Assembly: GCA_937880075.1 (NCBI GenBank)
Contig: CALFLM010000031.1
Span: 1 to 20,155, forward strand
Direction: 5' to 3'
Length of the DNA: 20,155 nt
DNA from: an uncultured Romboutsia sp.
GTDB taxonomy: Bacteria > Bacillota > Clostridia > Peptostreptococcales > Peptostreptococcaceae
The notes below the pieces were generated by a model that did no database searches, was not told the DNA's origin, and was given only the letters and a program-made list of their open reading frames with translations. The position numbers and the translations under genes are program-made. Below are positions 7,879 through 14,957 of the stretch, in pieces; the first letter of the stretch is position 1; each line of letters starts with the position of its first letter.

Positions 7879-7893
7879 TATTAATCATTCTCA
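7879..7893 (-). promoter_or_regulatory. Weak Fur-like box after the yclQ terminator
   Basis: On the minus strand TGAGAATGATTAATA matches 12 of 15 positions of the Fur 7-1-7 consensus. It overlaps a possible -35 TTGAGA followed at 17 bases by TTATAT, so it could govern an alternative promoter for the exporter operon. The match is weak in such AT-rich DNA. Confidence 0.22.
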
Positions 7894-7901
7894 AAAACAA
7901 A

Positions 7902-7933
7902 AAGCTGGATAAGAAATTAACCTTATCCAGCTT
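7902..7933 (-). terminator. Terminator of the yclNOPQ operon
   Basis: The 12-base arms AAGCTGGATAAG (7902-7913) and CTTATCCAGCTT (7922-7933) pair perfectly around an 8-base loop, 18 bases after the yclQ stop. On the minus strand the stem is followed by a T-rich run. Its core resembles that of the hairpin at 19416-19444. Confidence 0.8.
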
Positions 7934-7951
7934 ATATTAAACTATTATTTA

Positions 7952-8896
7952 TTATTTTAATGCATCTTTAACATTGTCTATCATAGTTTGAGTAGAATCT
8001 AATCCACCTGCAACTACATACCATGCTGCTGAGTCTAAGTATACTATTTTATCATTTTTATATGCATCTGTTGATTTTATTAAATCGTTATCAAATAAAG
8101 CTTTGGCTGTACCTTCTCCACCTGTAGCACTTCCTTTATCTACAACAAATATGTATTCTGGATTTTGCTCTGCTATGTATTCAAAAGTAACTTGTTGACC
8201 ATGATTAGATTCTTCTATTGAAGCATCTTTATTTGTAATTCCTAATTGGTTATATATTAAACCAAATCTAGATTTATCAGAGAATACACTTATGTTTCCT
8301 TCACTAACCATAGTTGTTAAAGCATTAGCATTTTTTTCTTCTGCCATAGCCTTAACTTCATCCATTTTTTTCGTTAAGTTATTTAAGTTTTCTTTTACAA
8401 AGTCTTCTTTACCAAATATTTTACCTAATACATCTAAATTACGGCTAAAATCTGTAAGATAATCGCTTCCATCTACTGATAAGTATACAGTTTTAGCTAT
8501 TTTTGCAAATTTATCATACATATCTGCTTGTCTTCCACTTATTATTATTAAATCAGGATTTAATTCATTTATTGCTTCAAAGTCAGGTTCTTTTAACCCT
8601 CCTAAATCAGTATATTTTTCATCTTCATACTTTGATAGGTATTCTGGCAAAGATCCCTTTGGAAGTCCTACAACTTCAATCCCCATATTATCTAATATGT
8701 CTAGTGCTCCATAGTCTAACGTAACTACTCTTTCAGGATTTTTTGTAACTTCAACAGTTCCATTTTCATCTTGAACTGTAACTATTTCAGTTCCTTTAAC
8801 CTCTGTATCTTGTGTTTTATTTTTACTACCTAGTGCAAATGCACCTAATAACCCTACTATTGCAACACCTGCAATAATTGCTGCTTTTTTATTCAT
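7952..8896 (-). CDS. yclQ: Siderophore ABC transporter substrate-binding protein (YclQ/FatB-like)
   Basis: A 314-residue periplasmic-binding-type protein of the iron-siderophore class (YclQ/FatB/CeuE group). After the leader it shows the family start ERVVTLDYGALDILDNMG, then GGLKEPDFEAINELNPDLII in the first lobe and a second lobe ending in VYLDSAAWYVVAGGLDS. It should capture a ferric siderophore for the adjacent permeases; in Bacillus YclQ the ligand is petrobactin, but the ligand here is inferred. The N-terminus is unusual: residues 5-23 form a hydrophobic segment ending AFALGS, with Ser24 where a lipoprotein would have Cys. It could be an uncleaved membrane anchor or be cut after Ala21. 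The ATG at 8896 with GGAGGGAGT upstream is preferred over one at 8911. It is the last gene of the operon. Confidence 0.88.
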   Translation of the reverse strand: MNKKAAIIAGVAIVGLLGAFALGSKNKTQDTEVKGTEIVTVQDENGTVEVTKNPERVVTLDYGALDILDNMGIEVVGLPKGSLPEYLSKYEDEKYTDLGGLKEPDFEAINELNPDLIIISGRQADMYDKFAKIAKTVYLSVDGSDYLTDFSRNLDVLGKIFGKEDFVKENLNNLTKKMDEVKAMAEEKNANALTTMVSEGNISVFSDKSRFGLIYNQLGITNKDASIEESNHGQQVTFEYIAEQNPEYIFVVDKGSATGGEGTAKALFDNDLIKSTDAYKNDKIVYLDSAAWYVVAGGLDSTQTMIDNVKDALK

Positions 8897-8943
8897 AATA
8901 ACTCCCTCCAAATATTTTCATTTTGTTAAATTATTTTATATTT

Positions 8944-8973
8944 AATTCTCTTTATTAAGTGCAAAAGAGAATT
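8944..8973 (-). other. Intercistronic stem-loop between yclP and yclQ
   Basis: Perfect 10-base arms AATTCTCTTT (8944-8953) and AAAGAGAATT (8964-8973) enclose a 10-base loop, inside the 84-base gap between the yclP stop and the yclQ start. There is no U-tract. It may mark an RNA processing or stabilising site that sets a higher dose of binding protein than of the membrane parts. Confidence 0.5.
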
Positions 8974-8980
8974 ATTATCA

Positions 8981-9736
8981 TTAATAATATATACTGATTT
9001 TATTTCCATCTATTTCTTGCACATTAAAGTCCATTTCATAAATTTCTCTTAATGTATATTCATTTATAATTTCATCTACAGTTCCTTGTTTTGCTATTTT
9101 GCCATCTTTAAGTGCTACTATATAATCTGAGTAACAAGCTGTAAAGTTTATGTCGTGCATTACAAGTATTATAGTTTTTCCTAATTCATCACAAAGATTT
9201 CTTAATACCTTCATCATAGATGAAGCATTTTTCATATCTAAATTATTAAGAGGTTCATCTAAGAATATATATTCTGTACCTTGAGCTATTACCATTGCGA
9301 TAAAAGCTCTTTGTCTTTGTCCCCCACTTAATTCATCTAAATACTTATCTTGTATATCTACTAAGTTCATATACTCTATAGCATCATCTACAAACTTTTC
9401 GTCTTCTTCAGTTAATCTTCCCTCACAGTAAGGAAATCTACCAAAACTAACTAACTCTCGTATTGTAAGTCTCATATTTAAGTTGTTTGATTGCTTAAGA
9501 ATAGCTATTTTTTTTGATAATTCTTTCTTATCCCAACAACTAATTTCTTTTCCTTCTATATAGACTTCACCTAAATCTCTTTTCATAAGCCTAGTTATTA
9601 TAGATAAAAGTGTACTCTTACCAGCTCCATTAGGTCCTATAAATGAGGTTATCTTTCCTTTTTCTATATTTACAGATATATTATCAACTACTTTTTTACT
9701 CTCATATTTTTTTAATATATTTTTTACTGCAATCAT
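8981..9736 (-). CDS. yclP: Siderophore ABC transporter ATP-binding protein (YclP-like)
   Basis: A 251-residue ATPase of the FepC/FecE/YclP class that energises ferric-siderophore import at the inner face of the membrane. It has Walker A GPNGAGKST (34-42), Q-loop Gln82, signature LSGGQ (136-140), Walker B with Glu161 in YIFLDEPLNNLD, and the H-loop in LVMHDINF. The ATG at 9736 overlaps the yclO stop in an ATGA arrangement, and AAAGGAGAG lies upstream, so it is translationally coupled to yclO. It is followed by an 84-base gap with a stem-loop before yclQ. Confidence 0.92.
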   Translation of the reverse strand: MIAVKNILKKYESKKVVDNISVNIEKGKITSFIGPNGAGKSTLLSIITRLMKRDLGEVYIEGKEISCWDKKELSKKIAILKQSNNLNMRLTIRELVSFGRFPYCEGRLTEEDEKFVDDAIEYMNLVDIQDKYLDELSGGQRQRAFIAMVIAQGTEYIFLDEPLNNLDMKNASSMMKVLRNLCDELGKTIILVMHDINFTACYSDYIVALKDGKIAKQGTVDEIINEYTLREIYEMDFNVQEIDGNKISIYY

Positions 9737-10743
9737 ATTCTGCTCTCCTTTAATAATAAGTACATAAAGTATATTCCACCTATTAAGTTTATAATTACAC
9801 TTACTGGTGTACTAAAGTTAAATATTCTTTCTGCTAATAACTGTCCAGCTACTAATATAAATACACTTAGTAATATAGACATTGTTATTAAGTACTTATG
9901 TTTATAAGTTGTTATCATTTGCCTTGAAAGATTTACTACTAATAATCCTAAAAATGTAATTGGACCTACTAATGCTGTTGATATTGATATGAATATAGAT
10001 ACTGTTAAAAATAATTTTCTAACTAATTTATCATAATCTATACCTAAATTTATAGCTTGGTCTCTACCTAAATTTATAACATCTAGATATTTTAAATCAT
10101 CATATATAAATGGAATCACTAGTATAATTAATATGATTGATATTAATAATATATCTATATTAACATTATTAAAACTTGCAAATAGTTTATTTTGTAATAC
10201 TAGATATTCATTTGGATTTATGACCATTTGCATGAAAGATGATAAACTACTAAATAATGTTCCTCCTATCATACCTGCTAATAATAGGAATAATATATTT
10301 GAATTTTCCTTTTTAAACATTAATTTATAAAGTAGTGAGGATAATAAAATCATACCTACTACACATATTACAAAGTTGTATTTTTTATTTACAATAAATA
10401 CACTTGAACCACCTAATACAAAGACTATTACTGTTTGTATTAATACATATAGTGAATCTAGCCCCATAACGTTAGGAGTCAGTATTTTATTTCCTGTTAT
10501 AGTTTGGAAAATTGCAGTTGAAATTGATATACATACTCCTGTTAATACTATAGATAGTAATTTCGGTATACGTTGTGATAAAGCATAGTCCATATTATTT
10601 ACATTTAATCCTATACTTAAAAATAAAACACTTACTATTAATATAAGTATCCCTAAAATAAAAATTTTATTTTTATCTTCACTTTTTTTATACTTTTTTT
10701 TATTTACTTCTTTTTCTTTATTTAATTTAGCACTTAGCTCCAT
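9733..10743 (-). CDS. yclO: Siderophore ABC transporter permease, FecCD family (YclO-like)
   Basis: A 336-residue FecCD/BtuC-type permease. A basic cytoplasmic N-terminus (residues 1-26, rich in Lys and Glu) precedes about nine or ten membrane helices. The conserved FecCD region GPITFLGLLVVNLSRQMI (about 263-280) includes the loop that docks on the ATPase. It should form the channel together with YclN. The ATG at 10743 has AGGAGG upstream and overlaps the end of yclN by 17 bases. Confidence 0.9.
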   Translation of the reverse strand: MELSAKLNKEKEVNKKKYKKSEDKNKIFILGILILIVSVLFLSIGLNVNNMDYALSQRIPKLLSIVLTGVCISISTAIFQTITGNKILTPNVMGLDSLYVLIQTVIVFVLGGSSVFIVNKKYNFVICVVGMILLSSLLYKLMFKKENSNILFLLLAGMIGGTLFSSLSSFMQMVINPNEYLVLQNKLFASFNNVNIDILLISIILIILVIPFIYDDLKYLDVINLGRDQAINLGIDYDKLVRKLFLTVSIFISISTALVGPITFLGLLVVNLSRQMITTYKHKYLITMSILLSVFILVAGQLLAERIFNFSTPVSVIINLIGGIYFMYLLLKESRI

Positions 10744-11686
10744 ATCCAGCCCTCCTAAATATCATACAAAGGAATATTGCACTTCCTAAAACTCCAACTG
10801 TAAGACCAACTGACAATTCATAAGGATATATAATTATTCTGCTTAATATATCACATATTAAAACAAATAAGGCACCAAACAATGCAGTATGACCTATATT
10901 TTCTCCAACGTTATCTCCTTTGTATAAAGAAACTATATTAGGAACTATCAATCCTATATATGGTATATTTCCAGCTGTTATTACAACCGATACTGTTACT
11001 AATGATATTATAACAAGCCCTAAATTAACAACTTTTTCATAATCCACACCTAAATTTTTAGCAAAATCTTCACCCATACCCGCTACGGTAAATTTGTTAG
11101 CATATAAAATTGCTATTATTATAAGTGGTATGCTTATGTAAATTAACTCATAATTACCCCTAAGTATCATTGAGAATTTCCCCTGCATCCAAGAATTTAT
11201 ATTTTGCATAAGTTCAAATCTATATCCTAAGAAACTAGTAATTGATCCTATTATATTCCCACACATTATTCCAACTAATGGAATAAAAATTGCATCTTTA
11301 AACTTCAACGTTCTTATAAATTTCATAAATATGTATGTTCCACCTAATGCAAAAACAAATGATATTAAAGCTTTTTGTATTGGTGATGCATTTGGCATTA
11401 ATATCATTGCTACAACTATTCCAAATTGTGCCGAATCTATTGTAGCTCCTGTAGTTGGAGATACAAATTTGTTTTTACTAATTTGTTGCATTATAAGTCC
11501 ACATATACTCATTCCCATACCTGCAAGTATTATAGCTATAAGTCTTGGGAATCTACTTATTAATATTATGTTTATACTTTCTTTATTAAGGCTAATAACG
11601 TCTGAAATAGTTATACTTTTAGCCCCTATAAGTAAAGAAATTAAAGACAATGTAATTAACATTATTGCTAAATATCTTTTTTTCAT
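10727..11686 (-). CDS. yclN: Siderophore ABC transporter permease, FecCD family (YclN-like)
   Basis: A 319-residue FecCD-type permease and first gene of the importer operon. Family marks include SRFPRLIAIILAGMGMSICG (about 44-63), the typical second helix of FecCD proteins, and GNIPYIGLIVPNIVSLYKG (about 243-261), the ATPase-coupling region. It pairs with YclO. The ATG at 11686 has an imperfect ribosome binding site, AAGGCGGG, with C where A is expected. The promoter is covered by two Fur-like boxes, so expression should rise on iron starvation. The gene order N-O-P-Q matches the Bacillus yclNOPQ petrobactin system. Confidence 0.9.
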   Translation of the reverse strand: MKKRYLAIMLITLSLISLLIGAKSITISDVISLNKESINIILISRFPRLIAIILAGMGMSICGLIMQQISKNKFVSPTTGATIDSAQFGIVVAMILMPNASPIQKALISFVFALGGTYIFMKFIRTLKFKDAIFIPLVGIMCGNIIGSITSFLGYRFELMQNINSWMQGKFSMILRGNYELIYISIPLIIIAILYANKFTVAGMGEDFAKNLGVDYEKVVNLGLVIISLVTVSVVITAGNIPYIGLIVPNIVSLYKGDNVGENIGHTALFGALFVLICDILSRIIIYPYELSVGLTVGVLGSAIFLCMIFRRAGYGAKC

Positions 11687-11709
11687 ATTATTTTCCCGCC
11701 TTTTATTAT

Positions 11710-11748
11710 TGATAATATTTATTATAATATATTGATATTCATTTTCAA
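11710..11748 (-). promoter_or_regulatory. yclN promoter overlapped by two Fur-like boxes
   Basis: On the minus strand there is a -35 TTGAAA (11743-11748), a 16-base spacer and a -10 TATAAT (11721-11726). Two 15-base Fur-like boxes overlap it. TGATATTCATTTTCA (plus strand, 11733-11747) and TGATAATATTTATTA (plus strand, 11710-11724) each match 13 of 15 positions of TGATAATNATTATCA. Their places over the -35/spacer and the -10/start fit repression by Fur with iron. Confidence 0.7.
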
Positions 11749-11779
11749 TTTATATTAATTTTATACCAATAATTCTTAC

Positions 11780-11821
11780 TTATAAACATATTTTTCTGTT
11801 TTTTGTAAAATATGTTTATAA
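11780..11821 (-). terminator. Hairpin after the DUF2325 gene
   Basis: Perfect 15-base arms (11780-11794 and 11807-11821) surround a 12-base loop, 38 bases after the DUF2325 stop. The stem is AT-rich and no strong U-tract follows. It should separate DUF2325 from the yclN promoter. Confidence 0.55.
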
Positions 11822-11859
11822 CATAATAATATCTTTATAAATATATAAACATAATTTTA

Positions 11860-12177
11860 TTATTTATTTAATTTACAAAGATTACAATCTCCCATACAAT
11901 ACTTAATTTCTTTTATACAATTTTCAAAAGCTAATTTCCCACTGCTATGACTTCTAAGTATTGGTATATTTTGTCTTCTTGCTTCATCTTCAGCTTTCAT
12001 AGCCATTTTATGTGAAACAGTTGATGTAAATATGATTATTGCATCTGGACTACCTATGGAATTTATCATCTTTCTGCACATTTTAGTATAAATTTTAGTT
12101 TTATAACCAAAAGATTTAGCTATTGATTTATAGTAACTTTCCATTCTTTCGTTTCCACCAATTACTAATATACTCAT
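11860..12177 (-). CDS. DUF2325 protein with C-terminal cysteine cluster
   Basis: A 105-residue protein beginning MSILVIGGNE, the typical opening of DUF2325: a small Rossmann-like fold with a GGN/GG loop. Its other conserved blocks, PDAIIIFTSTVSHKMA and IPILRSHSSGK, are present. The function of the family is unknown. The notable part is the tail, KYCMGDCNLCKLNK, in which Cys94, Cys98 and Cys101 form a C-x3-C-x2-C pattern; Cys34 and Cys87 are further candidates. Such spacing can hold an iron-sulfur cluster or another metal, although here it is only a pattern. The ATG at 12177 has AAAGGAG upstream. It is transcribed away from the DUF3793 gene, and its promoter contains a Fur-like box, so it should be induced by iron limitation. 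Confidence 0.82.
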   Translation of the reverse strand: MSILVIGGNERMESYYKSIAKSFGYKTKIYTKMCRKMINSIGSPDAIIIFTSTVSHKMAMKAEDEARRQNIPILRSHSSGKLAFENCIKEIKYCMGDCNLCKLNK

Positions 12178-12261
12178 TTCTACCTACTCCTTTATAACTT
12201 TATAAAATAAACTTTTATCAGTATAAATTTTGCCTATTTAGAAAATAATTATTATATTAAT

Positions 12262-12290
12262 ATGATAATTATATTGAAAATAATTGTCAA
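12262..12290 (-). promoter_or_regulatory. DUF2325 promoter with Fur-like box
   Basis: On the minus strand there is a consensus -35 TTGACA (12285-12290), a 17-base spacer and a -10 TATCAT (12262-12267). TGAAAATAATTGTCA (plus strand, 12275-12289) matches the Fur 7-1-7 consensus at 13 of 15 positions and covers the -35 and half of the spacer. Confidence 0.68.
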
Positions 12291-12306
12291 TTGGTTTTTT
12301 TTATCA

Positions 12307-12335
12307 TTGATAATTATTTTCATATTTGTTATTAT
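12307..12335 (+). promoter_or_regulatory. DUF3793 promoter with strong Fur-like box
   Basis: On the plus strand there is a -35 TTGATA (12307-12312), a 17-base spacer and a -10 TATTAT (12330-12335). TGATAATTATTTTCA (12308-12322) matches 14 of 15 positions of TGATAATNATTATCA, the best Fur-like site in the window, and covers the -35 and part of the spacer. Confidence 0.7.
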
Positions 12336-12345
12336 ATATTTAATT

Positions 12346-12364
12346 TATAATAGTTATCATTATA
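12346..12364 (+). promoter_or_regulatory. Additional Fur-like site before the DUF3793 ribosome binding site
   Basis: The complement of this stretch, TATAATGATAACTATTATA, matches 15 of 19 positions of the classical 19-base Fur box GATAATGATAATCATTATC. It sits at the likely transcription start and reaches the ribosome binding site, so it could strengthen repression. In AT-rich DNA the match alone is only suggestive. Confidence 0.4.
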
Positions 12365-12374
12365 GGAGGTAAAT

Positions 12375-12968
12375 ATGAATATTTGTAATAGAAATTGTTG
12401 TGAATATAAAATAAATTCATCTTATATAAAATGGTTAATTGAAGTTTTAGGCCCAGTAATTCTTGGTTCTAAACCTTCAGAAATATTGAATATATCATCA
12501 AAAGATAAAGATAAAGACTCTAAATTAAATGATATAAATTCTTTTTTTAACAATTGTTCAAAATTATCTTACCATGTAATTAATATATCTGATGGTGGTA
12601 TACGAATAATATTTATAAATAAAAGTTCGCTATCTAATGTATTAGATAATAAAAAATGTTTAAACTTCTTAAAATTTATAGGATACCCATCTAACTATAA
12701 TCTAGATAAATACATAAACCTATTGATAGATAAACTTCATACTAAAGATTTTCCTCATGAAATAGGTATATTCTTAGGTTATCCATTAAAGGACGTTGTA
12801 GGATTTATGGGATATGGTAATTATAAATTCTGTAAAACTAGATATTGGAGAGTTTATGGAGATGAATCTATTTCTGATGGCATATATAATAAATTTATAA
12901 GTGATAGAAGTAAAATGAAAAAATTATTAGAAAGTAACTCACTAAGTCAACTTAAAACTGTAATATAA
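12375..12968 (+). CDS. DUF3793 protein with N-terminal cysteine cluster
   Basis: A 197-residue soluble protein of family DUF3793, whose function is unknown. The recognisable block is residues about 132-170: HEIGIFLGYPLKDVVGFMGY followed by a region with RYWRVYGDE, the usual DUF3793 core. The N-terminus is MNICNRNCCEYK, with Cys4, Cys8 and Cys9 close together, and more cysteines lie near residues 57, 109 and 153. There is no signal peptide or membrane helix. The ATG at 12375 has AGGAGGT just upstream. It is divergent from the DUF2325 gene across a 197-base region with Fur-like boxes, next to a siderophore importer, so a role in the iron-starvation response is likely by context. It ends at a perfect palindromic terminator. 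Confidence 0.82.
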   Translation: MNICNRNCCEYKINSSYIKWLIEVLGPVILGSKPSEILNISSKDKDKDSKLNDINSFFNNCSKLSYHVINISDGGIRIIFINKSSLSNVLDNKKCLNFLKFIGYPSNYNLDKYINLLIDKLHTKDFPHEIGIFLGYPLKDVVGFMGYGNYKFCKTRYWRVYGDESISDGIYNKFISDRSKMKKLLESNSLSQLKTVI

Positions 12969-12990
12969 AAAGGAGCATATGCTCCTTTTT
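12967..12990 (+). terminator. Terminator of the DUF3793 gene
   Basis: A perfect palindrome with arms AAAAAGGAGC (12967-12976) and GCTCCTTTTT (12981-12990) around ATAT, ending in a T-run. It begins within the stop codon of the gene. Confidence 0.85.
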
Positions 12991-13105
12991 ATATTTTATA
13001 TAATCTATCAAATTATAAAAGTTAGTTTTGTATTTTTCTACTATTTTATATCAGTCTAATTTTTCACTTACTTTTTTGACTAGATTATTAAGGTTTAACA
13101 TAAAT

Positions 13106-14062
13106 TTACCCTTCAAATAAATATAGATAATCTTCATATCCTTCTTTCACCATGTTATCTTTAGGTACAAACTTAAGCGATGCTGAATTTATACAATATC
13201 TAAGACCTCCAAATTCTTTTGGTCCATCATCAAATACATGACCTAAATGAGAGTTTGCTTTACTACTTCTTACCTCTGTTCTAAACATACCATGTGTAAA
13301 ATCACTTTTTTCCATTATACTAGTTTCTTTTACTGGTTTTGTAAAGCTTGGCCATCCACAACCTGAGTCAAATTTGTCCTTAGATGAAAATAATACTTCA
13401 CCATTTACTATATCAACATATATTCCTTCTTCTTTATTATCATAGTATTCATTTTTAAATGGTGGTTCTGTTTTATCATTTTGTGTTACTTCAAATTGTA
13501 TTGGAGTAAGTTTATCTTTTAATAATTCTCTATTAAAGTTGTTCCTATCCCAATTTTCTTTTGTAAAGAAGTATCTTCCAGAACCAATATAATAACTATA
13601 ATAGTGTTTAGGATTTTTCTTATAATAGTCTTGATGGTAATCTTCTGCTTCATAAAATACTGTAGCTTTAAGTATTTTTGTTGCTATTGGTAGATTAAAA
13701 ATTTTACTTTCTTCTAATTCTTTTTTAGATTTTTGTGCTAATTCTTTTTGTTCTTCATCATGATAAAATATTACAGTCTTATATTTATGACCTCTATCAT
13801 TAAATTGACCGCCACTATCAGTAGGATCTATCTGCTTCCAATATATGTTTAAAAGTTCTTCATAAGTTATTATTTCATCATCAAAGGTTATTTGTATAGC
13901 TTCTATATGACCCGTTGTATCACTGCAAACTTCTTCATATGTAGGATTCTTTGTATGACCTCCTGTGTATCCTGATACTACTTTTATAACTCCTTCATAT
14001 TGATCAAAAGGTTTTACCATGCACCAAAAGCATCCTCCTGCAAATGTTGCTAATTTGTTCAT
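13106..14062 (-). CDS. msrAB: Bifunctional peptide methionine sulfoxide reductase MsrA-MsrB
   Basis: A 318-residue fusion repairing both epimers of oxidised methionine in proteins. The MsrA half (about 1-165) has the catalytic motif GCFWC with nucleophile Cys11, the Cys14 beside it, and YHQDYYKKNP near its end. The MsrB half (about 175-318) has GIYVDIVNGEVLF, DSGCGWPSF with a possible resolving Cys, HLGHVFDDGP, and the catalytic motif GLRYCINSASLKF with Cys at about 290. I see no CxxC zinc pairs, so MsrB is the zinc-free form. It has no signal peptide, so it should be cytoplasmic. The ATG at 14062 has AAGGAG 8 bases upstream. It is divergent from the cyclophilin gene, both being protein-quality functions; no clear terminator follows. 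Confidence 0.95.
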   Translation of the reverse strand: MNKLATFAGGCFWCMVKPFDQYEGVIKVVSGYTGGHTKNPTYEEVCSDTTGHIEAIQITFDDEIITYEELLNIYWKQIDPTDSGGQFNDRGHKYKTVIFYHDEEQKELAQKSKKELEESKIFNLPIATKILKATVFYEAEDYHQDYYKKNPKHYYSYYIGSGRYFFTKENWDRNNFNRELLKDKLTPIQFEVTQNDKTEPPFKNEYYDNKEEGIYVDIVNGEVLFSSKDKFDSGCGWPSFTKPVKETSIMEKSDFTHGMFRTEVRSSKANSHLGHVFDDGPKEFGGLRYCINSASLKFVPKDNMVKEGYEDYLYLFEG

Positions 14063-14282
14063 ATCATCAACTCCTTAATATTTTTATATTTAATATATTA
14101 TAAACTTTATATATTTTAAATAATTTATAGATAATGTAATATAATATATTTATCTTTGCCATTACCAAAGATGTATCCTTAATTAAATAAAATATTTCCC
14201 AAATAATACGTTCAAATAATTATAATTTTTATATTTTATTTATTCCCTATTTTTATATACTTAACCTATTATAGAGTTAATT

Positions 14283-14293
14283 TATGGTATAAT
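14283..14293 (+). promoter_or_regulatory. Extended -10 promoter of the cyclophilin gene
   Basis: TATGGTATAAT fits the extended -10 form TRTGnTATAAT exactly. It lies 34 bases before the ATG at 14328, and no good -35 is present, which is normal for this promoter type. Confidence 0.65.
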
Positions 14294-14327
14294 ATATTCA
14301 CAAATTATAACAAAGGATGGTAATGAT

Positions 14328-14957
14328 ATGTCTAAGAAAATTAAAAAAATATTTTTAGTAAGCTTACTTATAAGTTCACTAGCTTTAGTTGGATGCTCAT
14401 CTAAGGATTCATCTTCTGATGAAGTTAGAACTCCTCCTAAAGAACTACCTATAGCTACTATAGTAGTTAAAGATTTTGGAACTATTGAAGCTGAGTTATA
14501 TCCTCATATAGCACCAAATACAGTTAACAACTTTATATCTTTAGCTAATAGTGGATTTTATGATGGATTAACTTTCCATAGAATTATAAAAGACTTTATG
14601 ATACAAGGTGGAGATCCTGAGGGAACTGGTATGGGTGGTCCTGGCTATAGTATTTATGGTGAATTTACTAATAATGAATTTAAAAATGATTTAGCCCATA
14701 CTGAAGGTATATTATCTATGGCTAGAAGCCAAAATAAAGATAGTGCTGGTAGTCAATTCTTTATAGTTACTAAAGATGCTCCTCATTTAGATGGAGAATA
14801 TGCTTCTTTCGGTAAAGTTATAAAAGGTATGGACATTGTTCATAAAATAGAAAATGTTGAAACTGATGCTAGTGATAAACCAGTTAAGGATGTTGTAATT
14901 GAATCTATAAAAGTTGATACTAAAGGAGTAAAATATAAAGCTCCTGATAAAATGTAG
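14328..14957 (+). CDS. Cyclophilin-type peptidyl-prolyl cis-trans isomerase lipoprotein
   Basis: A 209-residue exported foldase. Residues 1-23 are a lipoprotein signal with Lys-rich start, hydrophobic core and lipobox LVGC, so the protein should be anchored at Cys23 on the outer face of the membrane. After a Ser/Asp-rich linker, the cyclophilin domain (about 42-200) shows the active-site motifs FHRII, FMIQGGDPEGTG, GSQFFIVTKDAPHLDG and the following FGKV. It should catalyse proline isomerisation in secreted or surface proteins. The ATG at 14328 has AAAGGATGG upstream and an extended -10 promoter. It is a single-gene transcript ending at a very long perfect hairpin and convergent with add. Confidence 0.93.
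   Translation: MSKKIKKIFLVSLLISSLALVGCSSKDSSSDEVRTPPKELPIATIVVKDFGTIEAELYPHIAPNTVNNFISLANSGFYDGLTFHRIIKDFMIQGGDPEGTGMGGPGYSIYGEFTNNEFKNDLAHTEGILSMARSQNKDSAGSQFFIVTKDAPHLDGEYASFGKVIKGMDIVHKIENVETDASDKPVKDVVIESIKVDTKGVKYKAPDKM

Larger units (their letters stand above)
7582..7951. other. Intergenic control region between yclQ and the DUF454 operon
   Basis: This 370-base AT-rich gap contains no credible gene. Read on the minus strand it holds the yclQ terminator, two Fur-like boxes, the promoter of the DUF454-ABC exporter operon and its leader, each listed separately. The leader from the predicted start (about 7667) to the ATG at 7581 is about 85 bases and shows no strong structure. Confidence 0.6.

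Noticed and set aside
14220..14234. PerR-like box (13 of 15 to TTATAATNATTATAA) between msrAB and the cyclophilin gene
   Set aside because: The consensus is almost all A and T, so such a match is expected by chance here; no well-placed promoter overlaps it.
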